From the NCBI RefSeq assembly GCF_000187245.1, contig NC_027864.1:1054001-1118000 (forward strand): a stretch of DNA of 64,000 nt, written 5' to 3'. The stretch is from Ogataea parapolymorpha DL-1 (lineage: Eukaryota; Ascomycota; Pichiomycetes; Pichiales; Pichiaceae). The notes under the pieces were generated by a model. It did not search any database. It saw only the letters and a list, made by a program, of their open reading frames with translations, and was not told where the DNA came from. Below are positions 54,667 to 64,000 of this stretch, one piece after another. The stretch's first letter is position 1. Every line of letters begins with the position of its first letter. Position numbers and translations under genes: made by a program.

Positions 54667-57600
54667 ATGTCATACGGGACCCGCAACACGTCTGGCGCGG
54701 CCAATTACCACGCCAGCAACGACCTTGTCGACCTCGTCGACCTGGACAGCATGGACGACCCGTTCAGCGACCCGGCGCCACGGCCCGCCAACTCTGCCGC
54801 CGCGTTTGCCAACGTGGCGAATGACTACGACGCGGCCGGGCCCTTGCACGACAACCCGTTCGACTCGGACGTTCTGAGCGACTACGAGAGCGACAATTAC
54901 GGCCCGGCAAACTCCAGTGGCGGCCTGCGCTCTGTGGTTGGTCAGATACGGAACAAAATGGGAAGAACCGCGTACGACAACGTGGACGACTCGCACGAGC
55001 CGTCGCGCAGCACGCCAGCCCCAGAAATAGCCACCGACACCGCCAACGTGTTTGACATCCGCAGGTACTTCCGCAAGCACAACAGTACCGACGACACGAG
55101 CCCGCGGACGATCTACATCAACGATCCGCAGACAAACGCACGGCTTGGCTACTACGACAACCACATCAGCACGACCAAGTACAACTTCGTCACGTTTGTG
55201 CCTAAGTTCCTGTTTGAGCAGTTCTCCAAGTACGCAAACCTGTTTTTCCTGTTCACGTCGGTGATCCAGCAGGTTCCGTCGGTGTCTCCGACCAACAGAT
55301 ACACCACGATCGGTACGCTGATGGTGGTGCTGCTAGTTTCCGCCGTTAAGGAGATTACGGAGGACATAAAGCGGAATTCGTCCGACAACGAGCTGAACCG
55401 GTCCAAAATAGAGGTGTTGGACATCAAGACCGGCCAGTACGTGATGAAAAAATGGATCAACGTCAGGGTCGGCGACATTGTCAAGGTGAACAGCGAGGAG
55501 CCGTTTCCGGCGGACCTGATTTTGCTGAGCTCGTCCGAGCCGGAAGGGCTGTGCTACATCGAGACGGCGAACCTGGACGGCGAAACCAACCTGAAAATCA
55601 AACAGTCTCGCGAGGAGACTGCCGGGCTGATGTCGCCGCAGCAGCTGGTCCAGTGCCAGGGAAAAATCCTCAGCGAGCGGCCCAACAGCAGTCTGTACAC
55701 GTACGAGGGTACGTTGTATCTGAACGGGCGCGAGATCCCGCTGAGCCCAGACCAGCTGCTTCTGCGCGGTGCCAATCTGCGTAACACGGTCTGGATCCAG
55801 GGAATTGTGGTTTTCACGGGCCACGAGACAAAGCTGATGCGCAACGCGACCGCGGCGCCGATCAAAAAGACCGACGTCGAGCGCATCATCAATTTGCAGG
55901 TGATAGCACTGTTTGGCATTCTGCTGGTGTTGGCGGTGGTTTCGTCGCTCGGCGACATTCTCAACATTGCTTTCATGAAAAATCATCTGGGTTACCTCTA
56001 TTTGGAAGGAACGAGCAAAGTGAAGCTGTTTTTCGCCGACATTTTGACGTACTGGGTGCTCTTCTCGAACCTCGTCCCGATCTCGCTGTTTGTCACCGTC
56101 GAGATCATCAAATATTACCAGGCGTATCTCATAGCTTCGGACCTCGACATGTACTACGAGCCGACGGACTCGCCGACGGTGGTTCGCACGTCGTCGCTTG
56201 TCGAAGAGCTTGGCCAGATCGAGTATATTTTCAGTGACAAAACGGGCACGTTGACCAGAAATATCATGGAGTTCAAGACGTGTTCCATCGGCGGCCGGTG
56301 CTACATTGGCCAAATCCCGGAGGACGGCCAAGCGAGCGTCCAGGGCGGCATTGAGATCGGCTATCACACGTTTGAACAGCTGCAGATCGACCGCAAGCAG
56401 CACAGAAACAGAAAAGTGATTGACGAGTTTCTCACTCTGCTGGCTGCGTGCCACACGGTGATTCCGGAAATCAAAGGCGACAGCATCAAGTACCAGGCCG
56501 CGTCGCCCGACGAGGGAGCTTTGGTCGAAGGTGCGGCGATGCTGGGCTATAAATTCACCGTGCGCAAGCCGTCGAGCATTAGCATGGAGGTGGACGGCCA
56601 GGAGCTCACGTACGAGCTGCTCAACATCTGCGAGTTCAACTCGTCAAGAAAAAGAATGAGCGCCATTTTCAGGTGTCCGGACGGCAAGATCAGGCTGTAT
56701 GTGAAGGGCGCGGACACGGTGATTTTTGCGCGACTGGCGGAAAACAACGAGTTTGTCGAGGCCACCACAAAGCATCTAGAGGAATTTGCTGTCGAAGGTC
56801 TGCGGACACTCTGTATTGCCGCAAGAGTGGTTCCGGAACATGAGTACCAGGAATGGAGCCAGATCTACAACAAGGCGTCGACGAGTCTGGAGAACCGGTC
56901 TGAGAAGCTGGACAGTGCTGCGGAACTGATAGAAAAAGATCTATTTTTACTGGGTGCTACGGCCATCGAGGACAAGCTGCAGGACGGCGTTCCGGAGACG
57001 ATCCAGGTTTTACAGGAGGCCGGCATCAAGGTGTGGGTGTTGACGGGCGACCGTCAAGAGACGGCGATCAACATTGGAATGAGCTGCAAATTGCTGAGCG
57101 AGGACATGAACCTGCTCATTGTGAACGAGGAGAGCAAACGGGACACGAAACAGAATTTGCTCGACAAAGTGGAGATCCTGCGCAGCAACCAGCTGTCGCA
57201 GGACGACATCAACACGCTGGCGCTGGTGATAGACGGCAAGTCGTTGGGCTTTGCTCTGGAGGCCGATCTTGAGGACCTGCTACTGGAAATCGCTGTTCTG
57301 TGCAAGGCGGTGATCTGCTGCCGCGTGTCGCCTTTGCAGAAAGCGCTCGTGGTGCGGCTCGTGAAGCGCAAGAAGCGTGCGTTGCTGCTGGCGGTCGGAG
57401 ACGGTGCCAACGACGTGTCGATGATTCAGGCCGCCCACGTCGGCGTCGGCATTAGCGGCATGGAAGGCATGCAGGCCGCACGCAGCGCAGACTTTGCGAT
57501 CGGCCAGTTCAAGTACCTCAAGAAGCTGCTACTAGTGCACGGCTCGTGGTCGTACCAACGACTGTCGCTGGCGATTCTTTACTCATTCTACAAGAACATT

Positions 57601-58449
57601 GTGTTCTACATGACACAGTTCTGGTATGTCTTCAGCAACGGGTTCAGCGGCCAGTCGATGGTGGAGTCGTGGACCCTCACGCTGTACAACGTGATATTCC
57701 TCGTGCTTCCGCCGCTCGTGATCGGCATCTTCGACCAGTACATCACAGCCAACATGTTGAACCAGTATCCACAGCTATACAAGATCGGCCAGGCGGGCCA
57801 TTTCTTCAACGTGGAAATTTTCTGGTCGTGGGCCGTTAACGGCTTCTACCACAGTGCCATCATTTACATCGCGCTCATCAATATTTTCAAGTACGGCAAC
57901 CAGCTCGCCGACGGCACCACGATGGACCACTGGGGATTCGGCATTGCCATCTACACGACCTGTCTGGTGACTGCTCTGGGCAAGGCCGCTCTTATTTCGT
58001 CCCAATGGACCAAATTCACGCTGGTGGCCATTCCCGGCTCGCTCGCGCTACTGTTTGTGGTCCTGCCCGTCTACGCCAGCGTCGCGCCCCACGTCGGCGT
58101 CTCCAAGGAGTACTGGGGCGTAGTTCCGAAAATATTCGGCTCGCTCGTTTATTGGATGACTATTTTAATTGTGCCCGTGCTTTGTCTGCTCCGCGACCTG
58201 TTGTGGAAGTACTACAAACGCACCTGGAACCCGGAATTCTACCACAAGGTGCAAAAAATCCAGAAATACCAAATCCAGGATCACAAGCCGCGGTTCTCCT
58301 CGTTCCAGAAAACCATCCGCAAGGTCAGACAGGTGCACCGCATGCGCAAGCAGCGCGGGTTTGCGTTTTCGCAGGACGAGGGCCAGGAGAACATCATCCG
58401 CAAGTACGACACCACCAAACGTCGCGGCACGTACGGCGAGCTCGACTAG
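54667..58449 (+). CDS. DRS2: DRS2, P4-ATPase aminophospholipid flippase
   Basis: A 1260-aa P-type ATPase. It has a polar cytosolic N-terminus (about 1-170), the actuator motif DGETN, the phosphorylation site Asp524 in DKTGTLT, KGADTV and the hinge GDGANDVSMIQ. Ten membrane segments are expected. The first has IQQVPSVSPT; a QQ pair here is typical of Drs2-type, phosphatidylserine-moving flippases. The C-terminus has GFAFSQDEG and YDTTKRRGTYGEL, matching the autoinhibitory tail of yeast Drs2. It acts in the trans-Golgi with a CDC50-type partner. The stop shares a CTAG with the next gene. Confidence 0.96.
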   Translation: MSYGTRNTSGAANYHASNDLVDLVDLDSMDDPFSDPAPRPANSAAAFANVANDYDAAGPLHDNPFDSDVLSDYESDNYGPANSSGGLRSVVGQIRNKMGRTAYDNVDDSHEPSRSTPAPEIATDTANVFDIRRYFRKHNSTDDTSPRTIYINDPQTNARLGYYDNHISTTKYNFVTFVPKFLFEQFSKYANLFFLFTSVIQQVPSVSPTNRYTTIGTLMVVLLVSAVKEITEDIKRNSSDNELNRSKIEVLDIKTGQYVMKKWINVRVGDIVKVNSEEPFPADLILLSSSEPEGLCYIETANLDGETNLKIKQSREETAGLMSPQQLVQCQGKILSERPNSSLYTYEGTLYLNGREIPLSPDQLLLRGANLRNTVWIQGIVVFTGHETKLMRNATAAPIKKTDVERIINLQVIALFGILLVLAVVSSLGDILNIAFMKNHLGYLYLEGTSKVKLFFADILTYWVLFSNLVPISLFVTVEIIKYYQAYLIASDLDMYYEPTDSPTVVRTSSLVEELGQIEYIFSDKTGTLTRNIMEFKTCSIGGRCYIGQIPEDGQASVQGGIEIGYHTFEQLQIDRKQHRNRKVIDEFLTLLAACHTVIPEIKGDSIKYQAASPDEGALVEGAAMLGYKFTVRKPSSISMEVDGQELTYELLNICEFNSSRKRMSAIFRCPDGKIRLYVKGADTVIFARLAENNEFVEATTKHLEEFAVEGLRTLCIAARVVPEHEYQEWSQIYNKASTSLENRSEKLDSAAELIEKDLFLLGATAIEDKLQDGVPETIQVLQEAGIKVWVLTGDRQETAINIGMSCKLLSEDMNLLIVNEESKRDTKQNLLDKVEILRSNQLSQDDINTLALVIDGKSLGFALEADLEDLLLEIAVLCKAVICCRVSPLQKALVVRLVKRKKRALLLAVGDGANDVSMIQAAHVGVGISGMEGMQAARSADFAIGQFKYLKKLLLVHGSWSYQRLSLAILYSFYKNIVFYMTQFWYVFSNGFSGQSMVESWTLTLYNVIFLVLPPLVIGIFDQYITANMLNQYPQLYKIGQAGHFFNVEIFWSWAVNGFYHSAIIYIALINIFKYGNQLADGTTMDHWGFGIAIYTTCLVTALGKAALISSQWTKFTLVAIPGSLALLFVVLPVYASVAPHVGVSKEYWGVVPKIFGSLVYWMTILIVPVLCLLRDLLWKYYKRTWNPEFYHKVQKIQKYQIQDHKPRFSSFQKTIRKVRQVHRMRKQRGFAFSQDEGQENIIRKYDTTKRRGTYGELD

Positions 58450-59630
58450 ACAGACAGGTTGCGCTGTTTGCACAACTCCTGTGCTTCCTTTAGCTGTGCG
58501 CTCTGTTTTGTTTTGGCGGTGATCCTGTCGAGCGACTTAATCGCCGCGACCAGCGCTGCCGTGTCGACCGGCTGATGGCGGCCTGTGCTGGGCACCTGCA
58601 CCATCCCGGCATCCACGACGTACCCGAGCCGTTCCAGAAGCGGAGCGACGTCGTCGTGCGGGTCGATCGTCCTCACAGTCGCTAGGTCCACCGTGCTGTA
58701 CGGCTTCAAGCTCAATTGCAAAATTCGCGTTCGCATCTGCGTCTCAAGGTCGCGAAACACCTGCGGCACCAGCTCGTGCGTCTCCTTGGCCAGCTTGTCC
58801 ACCGTCTGGGAAAAACTGGTTGGCTGACAGGTCTGGTAGCTCTGAATCAGCTGGCAGCACGCGGGGCTCACATAACCGCCGTATTTTAGCAGGTTGGCGT
58901 CCTTCTTCAGCCCGACAAGCACCAGGTTGACCGTGTACGCTGCGACAAGGCTCTGGATGGCCGGCTGTGTTCTGCACACCGGCAGCTTGAACAGGATCTG
59001 GAACTGTTTGTGTGCTGCCAGGTAGTGGCCCGTGTTCATCAGCGACATGGCGAGCGTGTAGTACGCCTCGAACACGTCTTCCCTGTGCAGTTTGAGCGGG
59101 TCGATCGCCGTATGTCGCGCAAACAACGGCTCCAGACTAGCAATTTCGCGGTAGCTCTTGCGGGAGTATAGGTGCTTGAGTGTAATATGATGTAAATAAT
59201 GAAATGTTGCATTAAAAGAAGCCGTGTCGCCCACACGGCGCACGATCTCCACTAGAAGGGTGCCCGGGTCTTGTGACGTTTTGATGTATCCTTCAAGCAA
59301 GGAATAGAAAGCTGTCAGAACGGGTCTGTTGCCGAAAACGACCAGCAAATCCAACTCAGCCAGCAACTGGGCGATCAGTGCAATGACCTGTCCCCGCTGC
59401 GACTGCCACGTCTCGTCCTGCTCGGCCAGCACGCCGTTCTGCAACATTGCGGTCAGCAGCGCAGTCTTCTGCAACGCCGACCGTGCCGTTTGTATGCGCT
59501 CTAGCACGATGGGTGGCTCATTCTCAATCACGTACTCATGTGCCAGCCCGTATGTACGTCTCCAAAGCTCGTCCACATTGACGGCAGGGTCATTTTCGTG
59601 CGGCAGCGAGTCAAAAGTGCCTGCATACAT
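58446..59630 (-). CDS. CSN3: COP9 signalosome subunit 3-like protein
   Basis: A 394-aa helical-repeat protein with a C-terminal PCI-like region. Its order of features follows CSN3: REDVFEAYYTLAMSLMNTGH in the repeat region, a VNLVLVGLKKDANLLKY helix pair matching VSLILLGKVQQLPKY of human CSN3, then HELVPQVF and RILQLSLKPYSTVDLATV, ending in the PCI winged helix (YVVDAGMVQV). The COP9 signalosome removes NEDD8 from cullins. S. cerevisiae has only a reduced complex. Identification rests on this remembered pattern, so another PCI protein such as a proteasome-lid subunit is possible but less likely. Confidence 0.75.
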   Translation of the reverse strand: MYAGTFDSLPHENDPAVNVDELWRRTYGLAHEYVIENEPPIVLERIQTARSALQKTALLTAMLQNGVLAEQDETWQSQRGQVIALIAQLLAELDLLVVFGNRPVLTAFYSLLEGYIKTSQDPGTLLVEIVRRVGDTASFNATFHYLHHITLKHLYSRKSYREIASLEPLFARHTAIDPLKLHREDVFEAYYTLAMSLMNTGHYLAAHKQFQILFKLPVCRTQPAIQSLVAAYTVNLVLVGLKKDANLLKYGGYVSPACCQLIQSYQTCQPTSFSQTVDKLAKETHELVPQVFRDLETQMRTRILQLSLKPYSTVDLATVRTIDPHDDVAPLLERLGYVVDAGMVQVPSTGRHQPVDTAALVAAIKSLDRITAKTKQSAQLKEAQELCKQRNLSV

Positions 59631-59728
59631 ATGGAAATAATTTAATATTTGATTTAATTATTTATAATTTAATTATCTATGTTATTTAATTTAAAATATA
59701 ATTATTTTTTCTAACTCAAATCATTCCC

Positions 59729-60634
59729 ATGCTGCTTCTGGACGGAGCGCTAGGGACCGAACTTGAGAAGCGCGGCGTCGACGTCTCGGGCGGCCTGTGG
59801 TCCGGCCGTGCCGTACTGGACTCTGCAGACACTGTCAAGGCGATTCATCTCGACTACATGCGGAGCGGCGCCAATATTGTGTTGACGGCAACATATCAGC
59901 TATGCGACGCCAACATCGAGCAAAACCACCAGGACCCGCACGCTGTGTACACACGAGCCGTGGGCCTCTGTGCACAGGCACGCCGCGAGTACGAGGACGG
60001 TGCCGGCGTGAAGATCGCCGGCTCGATAGGGCCATACGGTGCGTATCTTGCTGACGGGTCAGAGTACACGGGGAACTACGGCTCTGTGACTGACGCACAG
60101 TTGCGCGCGTTCCACGAAGGCCGGTTTCGTTTTCTCGCCCAATCCTCCGACGTGGATGTTCTTGCATTTGAAACCATTCCGTCATTCCAGGAAATAAGGG
60201 TTCTGGCAGAGCTGGCCAGAACACAGGAAAAACCGTGGTATCTGAGTCTCAGCGTGCGCGAGACGGCCCTCGTTGACGGCACGCCGCTCGCCCAGGTCGT
60301 CAGCTGGCTAGACAGCCACTACGATCGCAATATCGTCGCGGTCGGTGTCAACTGCTGTGGTGTAAGGGTGGCTTTGCCAGTGGTGGAAGAGCTCGACCGT
60401 CGGCTCTCGGACTCGCAGAACCTGCGAAACGCCCGGATTGTGCTGTATCCGAACTCGGGAGAGGTGTACGACGGCACGACGAAGAAATGGTCGGGCGAGC
60501 CGAGCCATTTTGTCGAGGCCGTGAAGCAGTGTCTGCAGTACAAGCGCGTGGGCATCGTGGGCGGGTGCTGTCGCACGGGGCCAGCCGATATCCGCCAGCT
60601 GCGGACGCTCATTGACGAGTCGCGCTCGCACTAA
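59729..60634 (+). CDS. SAM4: homocysteine S-methyltransferase (SAM4/MHT1 type)
   Basis: A 301-aa enzyme with LLLDGALGTELEKRG, ANIVLTATYQ, AGSIGPYGAYLADGSEYTG and ETIPSFQE. The three zinc cysteines are visible in VGVNCCG and GGCCRTGP. It transfers a methyl group from S-adenosylmethionine or S-methylmethionine to homocysteine to give methionine. S. cerevisiae Sam4 and Mht1 have 325 and 324 aa. Which one this is cannot be told. Confidence 0.93.
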   Translation: MLLLDGALGTELEKRGVDVSGGLWSGRAVLDSADTVKAIHLDYMRSGANIVLTATYQLCDANIEQNHQDPHAVYTRAVGLCAQARREYEDGAGVKIAGSIGPYGAYLADGSEYTGNYGSVTDAQLRAFHEGRFRFLAQSSDVDVLAFETIPSFQEIRVLAELARTQEKPWYLSLSVRETALVDGTPLAQVVSWLDSHYDRNIVAVGVNCCGVRVALPVVEELDRRLSDSQNLRNARIVLYPNSGEVYDGTTKKWSGEPSHFVEAVKQCLQYKRVGIVGGCCRTGPADIRQLRTLIDESRSH

Positions 60635-60685
60635 ATGCATTTGTGTCTAATGAACAAAAATTGACGTCTTTTATCTTTTATATAC

Positions 60686-62926
60686 CTAGAGCTCATCTTT
60701 GAGGCCGCCGGTCAGCGGCAGCTCGTCTGGGTAAATTTTGCAGTCGAAGTCCCAGTTGAGCATCTTGGCCGCCTCGCAGGCCGACTTGGTCCACGCGGAG
60801 CCGTACACGATCGGCGATCTCTTCACAAACATGTGGGCAGCGCCTGCAAAGACAGCAAGGAACAGCACGATAGCCACAGATTTTCTGTTTTTCAAAACGG
60901 CCGAGTAGATCACCTCAAACGACTGGCCCAAGGTCAAAATGCCAAAGTATAGGGCAGGCAGATAGTGGTGCAAAAACAGCTGTCTGTCCATCAGGAACGA
61001 AGGATAGTAGTGAATGAACCAGCCAAGAAGAAATTGCAATGTGTTGAGAGAGTAGTTGAAAACAACAGAGCTTTCCGGAAGCGGGTAGCCCAGCTGCCAT
61101 CTCAGCACGTGGTAGACGACGAAAAGGCCGAACGGAACAAACAAAAACGACGACAGCCACCAAACAATAGGGTTTCCAAGCAAGTACACCTGTCTGTCGC
61201 CTTGTTTCCAGTACGAGATGCCGCGCTGCAAAAATGGCCATGACTCCGGTCTCGACTCGAACGCATGGGGTGCCTTAAGTCCCCTGTTGATCTTCCACAT
61301 TCTGCTGTGCAGCTCTGCCATTTTTTGCAGGAAAGACAGCTCCTTGTAGGAGACCTTTTCTGCAGTCGCTGGATCCAGGAACTGGTTCTCGTTCTGCTCA
61401 ATGTACCAGTACGAGAGCGGCTTGATGCCCTGGCCTGCACACGTGACCTCCTGTTGTTCGAAGCCCCATTTAGGCAGCTTGGTCTCGTGCGAGAACAGGT
61501 AGCAGCCTGTCATGGCGTGTCTGAGCCTGAAAATGGTGTCTATAGCCTTGACTGTCTCCTGCGCTTTTCCCGGAACAGACTCGTCTTTAACGATCTCGAC
61601 AATAAAGTCGTCGTTCGGATCGCCTTCAAAGCCCTCGTACCCGTAGCACGAGGCCTCGTTCTGCCAGTCGATTTCAGAAACAGATGGACGGATATCGTGC
61701 GAGTGCAGTCTTCTGTGTGTCAACAAATGCTTCAGTCTGATCTTGGTTCCGTCGGTCAGCGGCTCGAAAGCTGTTGGCTCCTCGGTGGCATTGTACAGCT
61801 CAACAAGCCACTTGTTGTTGTCGTCAAGGTGTGGATACAGCGTGATCTGCTGTTGCCCAGAGCCTCCCTCGTACAGATGGTTGTGGGAATGTAGGTATCC
61901 GCCATTGGTATTCACATGTCTCAGGGTCACGACAGAGCCGATACCAACGTCTGCGAGGGTGGTTTTAGGAACAGTAGTGTCTTTGAACGAGGTTCTGAAC
62001 GCAGATGACAGGAATGCAGCACCGTCACCCTCGTAGGGCAGCAACGAGAGATGGATGGCAAATGAAGCCAGGTAGATGATGGCCGGGAGTCCAAGCAGGA
62101 CCACGAACTTGGTGACAGTCTGAGAAGCGATGTTTTTGGCCGACAGTTTGAGGTCTCCAACCGCGAACCAGAGCTTGATGGCACAGCAAACGCCCACCCA
62201 CGCAACAGTAAAGAAGCCGACCCATTTGGAGGATGAGGCAAAGCCCAGACCGACGCCGGTCAGCACCAAAGATTTCCACCAGTTGAGAGTGAATGGAGTC
62301 TCAATGTTGAGCTTGGAGCTGGCATAGGTGGCGGCGGCAATGAAGAAGAGCAGCGGCGAGTCGAGCAAAACAAACCGCGAGATGGTGGCATTGGCACTCT
62401 CGAGCACCAGCAACGATGACGTCAGGAAGGAAACCAGTGGCTTGCAGCCGGTGGTTCTGAGAGTCAAGTACATGAGGACCACGGTACCGACGCTCAAGAA
62501 GGCGCTCAGCTGTCTCATGAGGACGTACGGCACGTCGTCGGGGAACTTGTCGCCGATTTCGGCAAATTCAAACTTGCCATTAAATCCTCCAAGGGCACCC
62601 ACCGCCGCAAATAACAGCTTGGCCAGAGGAGGATGGACGTCCATGAAAAAACGGCCCAGAATGTATTTTCTCGCGAATCCGCCAAAATGCACCTCGTCAA
62701 ACACCACTGAGTCGGGGAAATCGAGGCTGCGGAGCCGAATCACGGCGCTGAACAGGGCCAACAGCACAACGAGCCCCATCTCCTTACCCGAGGAAACACG
62801 GCGATTAGCCATTGTCTGCGGCCCCAGCGTCGTCGATAAGTATCTGCGGACAGGGCCGGGCTGTAAAGGAAGTTCTGTAGTGGAATCCGTCGTAGACGGA
62901 GCCAGCTTGACGGGTTTCTTTGCCAT
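60686..62926 (-). CDS. PMT1-family protein O-mannosyltransferase
   Basis: A 746-aa ER membrane enzyme that moves mannose from dolichol-phosphate to Ser/Thr. The catalytic loop reads FPDSVVFDEVHFGGFARKYI with the key Asp-Glu, followed by DVHPPLAKLL. A MIR domain lies in the middle (GGYLHSHNHLYEGGSGQQQI). The GPVRRYL start and ASSSKWVGFFT place it in the PMT1 subfamily (PMT1 or PMT5). It lacks the long acidic tail of S. cerevisiae Pmt1 and instead ends GLKDEL. The ATG at 62926 gives MAKKPVKLAP, a cytosolic start as in the family. An ATG at 62980 would add a hydrophobic leader and is less likely. Confidence 0.92.
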   Translation of the reverse strand: MAKKPVKLAPSTTDSTTELPLQPGPVRRYLSTTLGPQTMANRRVSSGKEMGLVVLLALFSAVIRLRSLDFPDSVVFDEVHFGGFARKYILGRFFMDVHPPLAKLLFAAVGALGGFNGKFEFAEIGDKFPDDVPYVLMRQLSAFLSVGTVVLMYLTLRTTGCKPLVSFLTSSLLVLESANATISRFVLLDSPLLFFIAAATYASSKLNIETPFTLNWWKSLVLTGVGLGFASSSKWVGFFTVAWVGVCCAIKLWFAVGDLKLSAKNIASQTVTKFVVLLGLPAIIYLASFAIHLSLLPYEGDGAAFLSSAFRTSFKDTTVPKTTLADVGIGSVVTLRHVNTNGGYLHSHNHLYEGGSGQQQITLYPHLDDNNKWLVELYNATEEPTAFEPLTDGTKIRLKHLLTHRRLHSHDIRPSVSEIDWQNEASCYGYEGFEGDPNDDFIVEIVKDESVPGKAQETVKAIDTIFRLRHAMTGCYLFSHETKLPKWGFEQQEVTCAGQGIKPLSYWYIEQNENQFLDPATAEKVSYKELSFLQKMAELHSRMWKINRGLKAPHAFESRPESWPFLQRGISYWKQGDRQVYLLGNPIVWWLSSFLFVPFGLFVVYHVLRWQLGYPLPESSVVFNYSLNTLQFLLGWFIHYYPSFLMDRQLFLHHYLPALYFGILTLGQSFEVIYSAVLKNRKSVAIVLFLAVFAGAAHMFVKRSPIVYGSAWTKSACEAAKMLNWDFDCKIYPDELPLTGGLKDEL

Positions 62927-63021
62927 GATGAAAACAAGACACGAAAAAAATAACGACGAGCTTAAAAGAAAAATATTCATTTTTTTATTTTTTTTGACAT
63001 TTAATATGCGTTATTGGCGAG

Positions 63022-64000
63022 CTATGTTTTTCTTCTCTTTCCAACCCCCTTCAGCACATCCACCTTCTTGCCTCTCTTCTTGCCACGGCCCTTCCTCACC
63101 TTGTTGAACGGCACAAACCCAACCTTCTTCTCCTCGGGCCGCGCCCCCTCTGGTAGCAGGTACGTCGGCACTCTTTTCAGATGTGCGTCCGCACGCACGC
63201 TGGCCAGGTCTTTGTCGTGGCGCAAAGTGACCAGGTCCTGCGGGTTCTCCTCAAAATGGCGTTTCAGCTTCTCAGAGGCCATCAGCTCCTGTTTAATCTC
63301 CCGTAGTCGGGCATCTCGCACAGCCGCACGGGTCACGGACCGGAACGAGTCCTCCATCCGGTACCGGAACGCCTCCACCTGTTTCATATTAAATTGGTAC
63401 GGCTTGAGCTCGTACCCGAGCTTGCTCTGCGACCGCTCGATTCTGGCCAAAACCTTCTCGTCCTTCTTTGCACTGGCCAAACTCGAGGCCTTGTGTTTTC
63501 CCCATTCCTTGGCTGCCACCACAAACGACAGAGCCATGCCACTTTTGCCGCCTCTGGCCGTCCGTCCAACACGGTGCACATAAGTCTTGGACGAGACAGG
63601 AAGATCGAAGTTCAGCACACATGCCACGTTCTTAAAATCAACACCACGCGAGACACCAAAGTCGTTTGACTGGCCCTCCTGGTTGGCCTCATCGGTCGCA
63701 ATTAGTAAATTGTAGACGTTTTTGTTGAACTCCTCCACAATGTGCAGCCGAGAGTTCACTGGAAGCTCAGAGTTCAGCAAACACGATTTGATGCCGAAGT
63801 TCTGCAAAAAAAGTTTGAGCTTGTATCCCCGGTCCAGCTCGTTCACAAACAGCAGAATTTTTCCTTTAATTAGGCCCAGCTTCAATATCACGTAGATCAG
63901 CAGGAACTTGTCGAGCTCGTTAGTTTTGATGTAGTACTGGACAAGCTTCTTCTTGTCGCTGTCGACGTCCTCCAGCTTCAGAACAGCAGGTTTATTACAG
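63022..64000 (-). CDS. DBP9: DBP9, DEAD-box RNA helicase (5' part outside window)
   Basis: The last 325 or so codons are present; the frame runs off the window edge at 64000. The helicase C-domain shows [35 protein letters not shown] and [11 protein letters not shown]. The region after it matches S. cerevisiae Dbp9: [40 protein letters not shown] and [16 protein letters not shown]. The tail is basic. Dbp9 acts in 60S subunit biogenesis in the nucleolus. The DEAD box itself is outside the window. Confidence 0.95.
   Translation of the reverse strand, partial: CNKPAVLKLEDVDSDKKKLVQYYIKTNELDKFLLIYVILKLGLIKGKILLFVNELDRGYKLKLFLQNFGIKSCLLNSELPVNSRLHIVEEFNKNVYNLLIATDEANQEGQSNDFGVSRGVDFKNVACVLNFDLPVSSKTYVHRVGRTARGGKSGMALSFVVAAKEWGKHKASSLASAKKDEKVLARIERSQSKLGYELKPYQFNMKQVEAFRYRMEDSFRSVTRAAVRDARLREIKQELMASEKLKRHFEENPQDLVTLRHDKDLASVRADAHLKRVPTYLLPEGARPEEKKVGFVPFNKVRKGRGKKRGKKVDVLKGVGKRRKT

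Noticed and set aside
55333..56454. 373-codon open frame antisense to DRS2
   Set aside because: Shadow frame; the plus strand has complete P4-ATPase motifs here.

Overview
The window is nuclear DNA of an ascomycete budding yeast, and an Ogataea (Hansenula) polymorpha-type methylotrophic yeast fits best. Genes are densely packed on both strands and nearly intron-free. CTG sits at conserved leucine positions (e.g. codon 460 of the phosphofructokinase), so this is not the CUG-Ser clade. A complex I subunit (NDUFA5 type) argues against Saccharomyces and its close relatives. The two introns found both have a TACTAAC branch site exactly 7 nt before the 3' splice cut. The genus is inference from these traits; no similarity search was run.

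Layout. 1-17.6 kb: tail of an unidentified gene, an unknown protein, an EMP46/47-type cargo lectin, the CCR4-NOT scaffold NOT1/CDC39, a CDC50/LEM3 flippase subunit, UBC1, BRE5 (G3BP), the CCR4-NOT subunit POP2/CAF1, and the ribosome-assembly GTPase NOG2, whose intron carries a well-formed H/ACA snoRNA. 17.6-24.1 kb: an SP-rich unknown protein, ORM1/2, REX2, a complex I subunit, MED6, mitoribosomal mS41 (FYV4), a 1.9-kb gene-free stretch, LSM4. 24.2-34.9 kb: MDS3/PMD1, PFK1, an HSF-type factor (MGA1-like), a NOP19-like protein, SNG1. 34.9-41.7 kb: YTA7, CSM3, the ER FKBP FPR2 (HDEL end), a small protein with a RAD51AP1-like C-terminus, and a 54-residue GPI-protein precursor. 41.7-48.7 kb: PRO2, GDI1, AIM7/GMF, RPS13 (intron), a possible ubiquitin-like protein, a membrane RING protein, TIF3 (eIF4B). 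48.8-64 kb: a short FMP27/SABRE-type lipid-transfer protein, ROX3/MED19, RPL32, DRS2, a CSN3-like protein, a homocysteine methyltransferase, a PMT1-family mannosyltransferase ending in KDEL, and the 3' part of DBP9.

Functional links. NOT1 and POP2 belong to one deadenylase complex and lie only 3.2 kb apart. MED6 and MED19 are both Mediator head subunits. DRS2 and the CDC50-family gene encode the two kinds of subunit of a lipid flippase. NOG2, DBP9, the NOP19-like protein and the snoRNA all serve ribosome biogenesis, and RPS13 and RPL32 share promoter elements. No mobile elements, tRNA genes, viral remnants or CRISPR arrays were recognised.

Most notable points: (1) a snR191-type snoRNA inside the NOG2 intron, both guide pockets of which fit the helix 69 pseudouridine sites; (2) a RAD51AP1-like motif ending a small unknown protein; (3) three convergent gene pairs whose stop codons share one CTAG; (4) a NOT1 reading frame with no visible ATG; (5) a KDEL end on a PMT enzyme. 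Several start codons were set at an internal ATG because the open frame extends upstream only from GTG or TTG, or into an unlikely leader.
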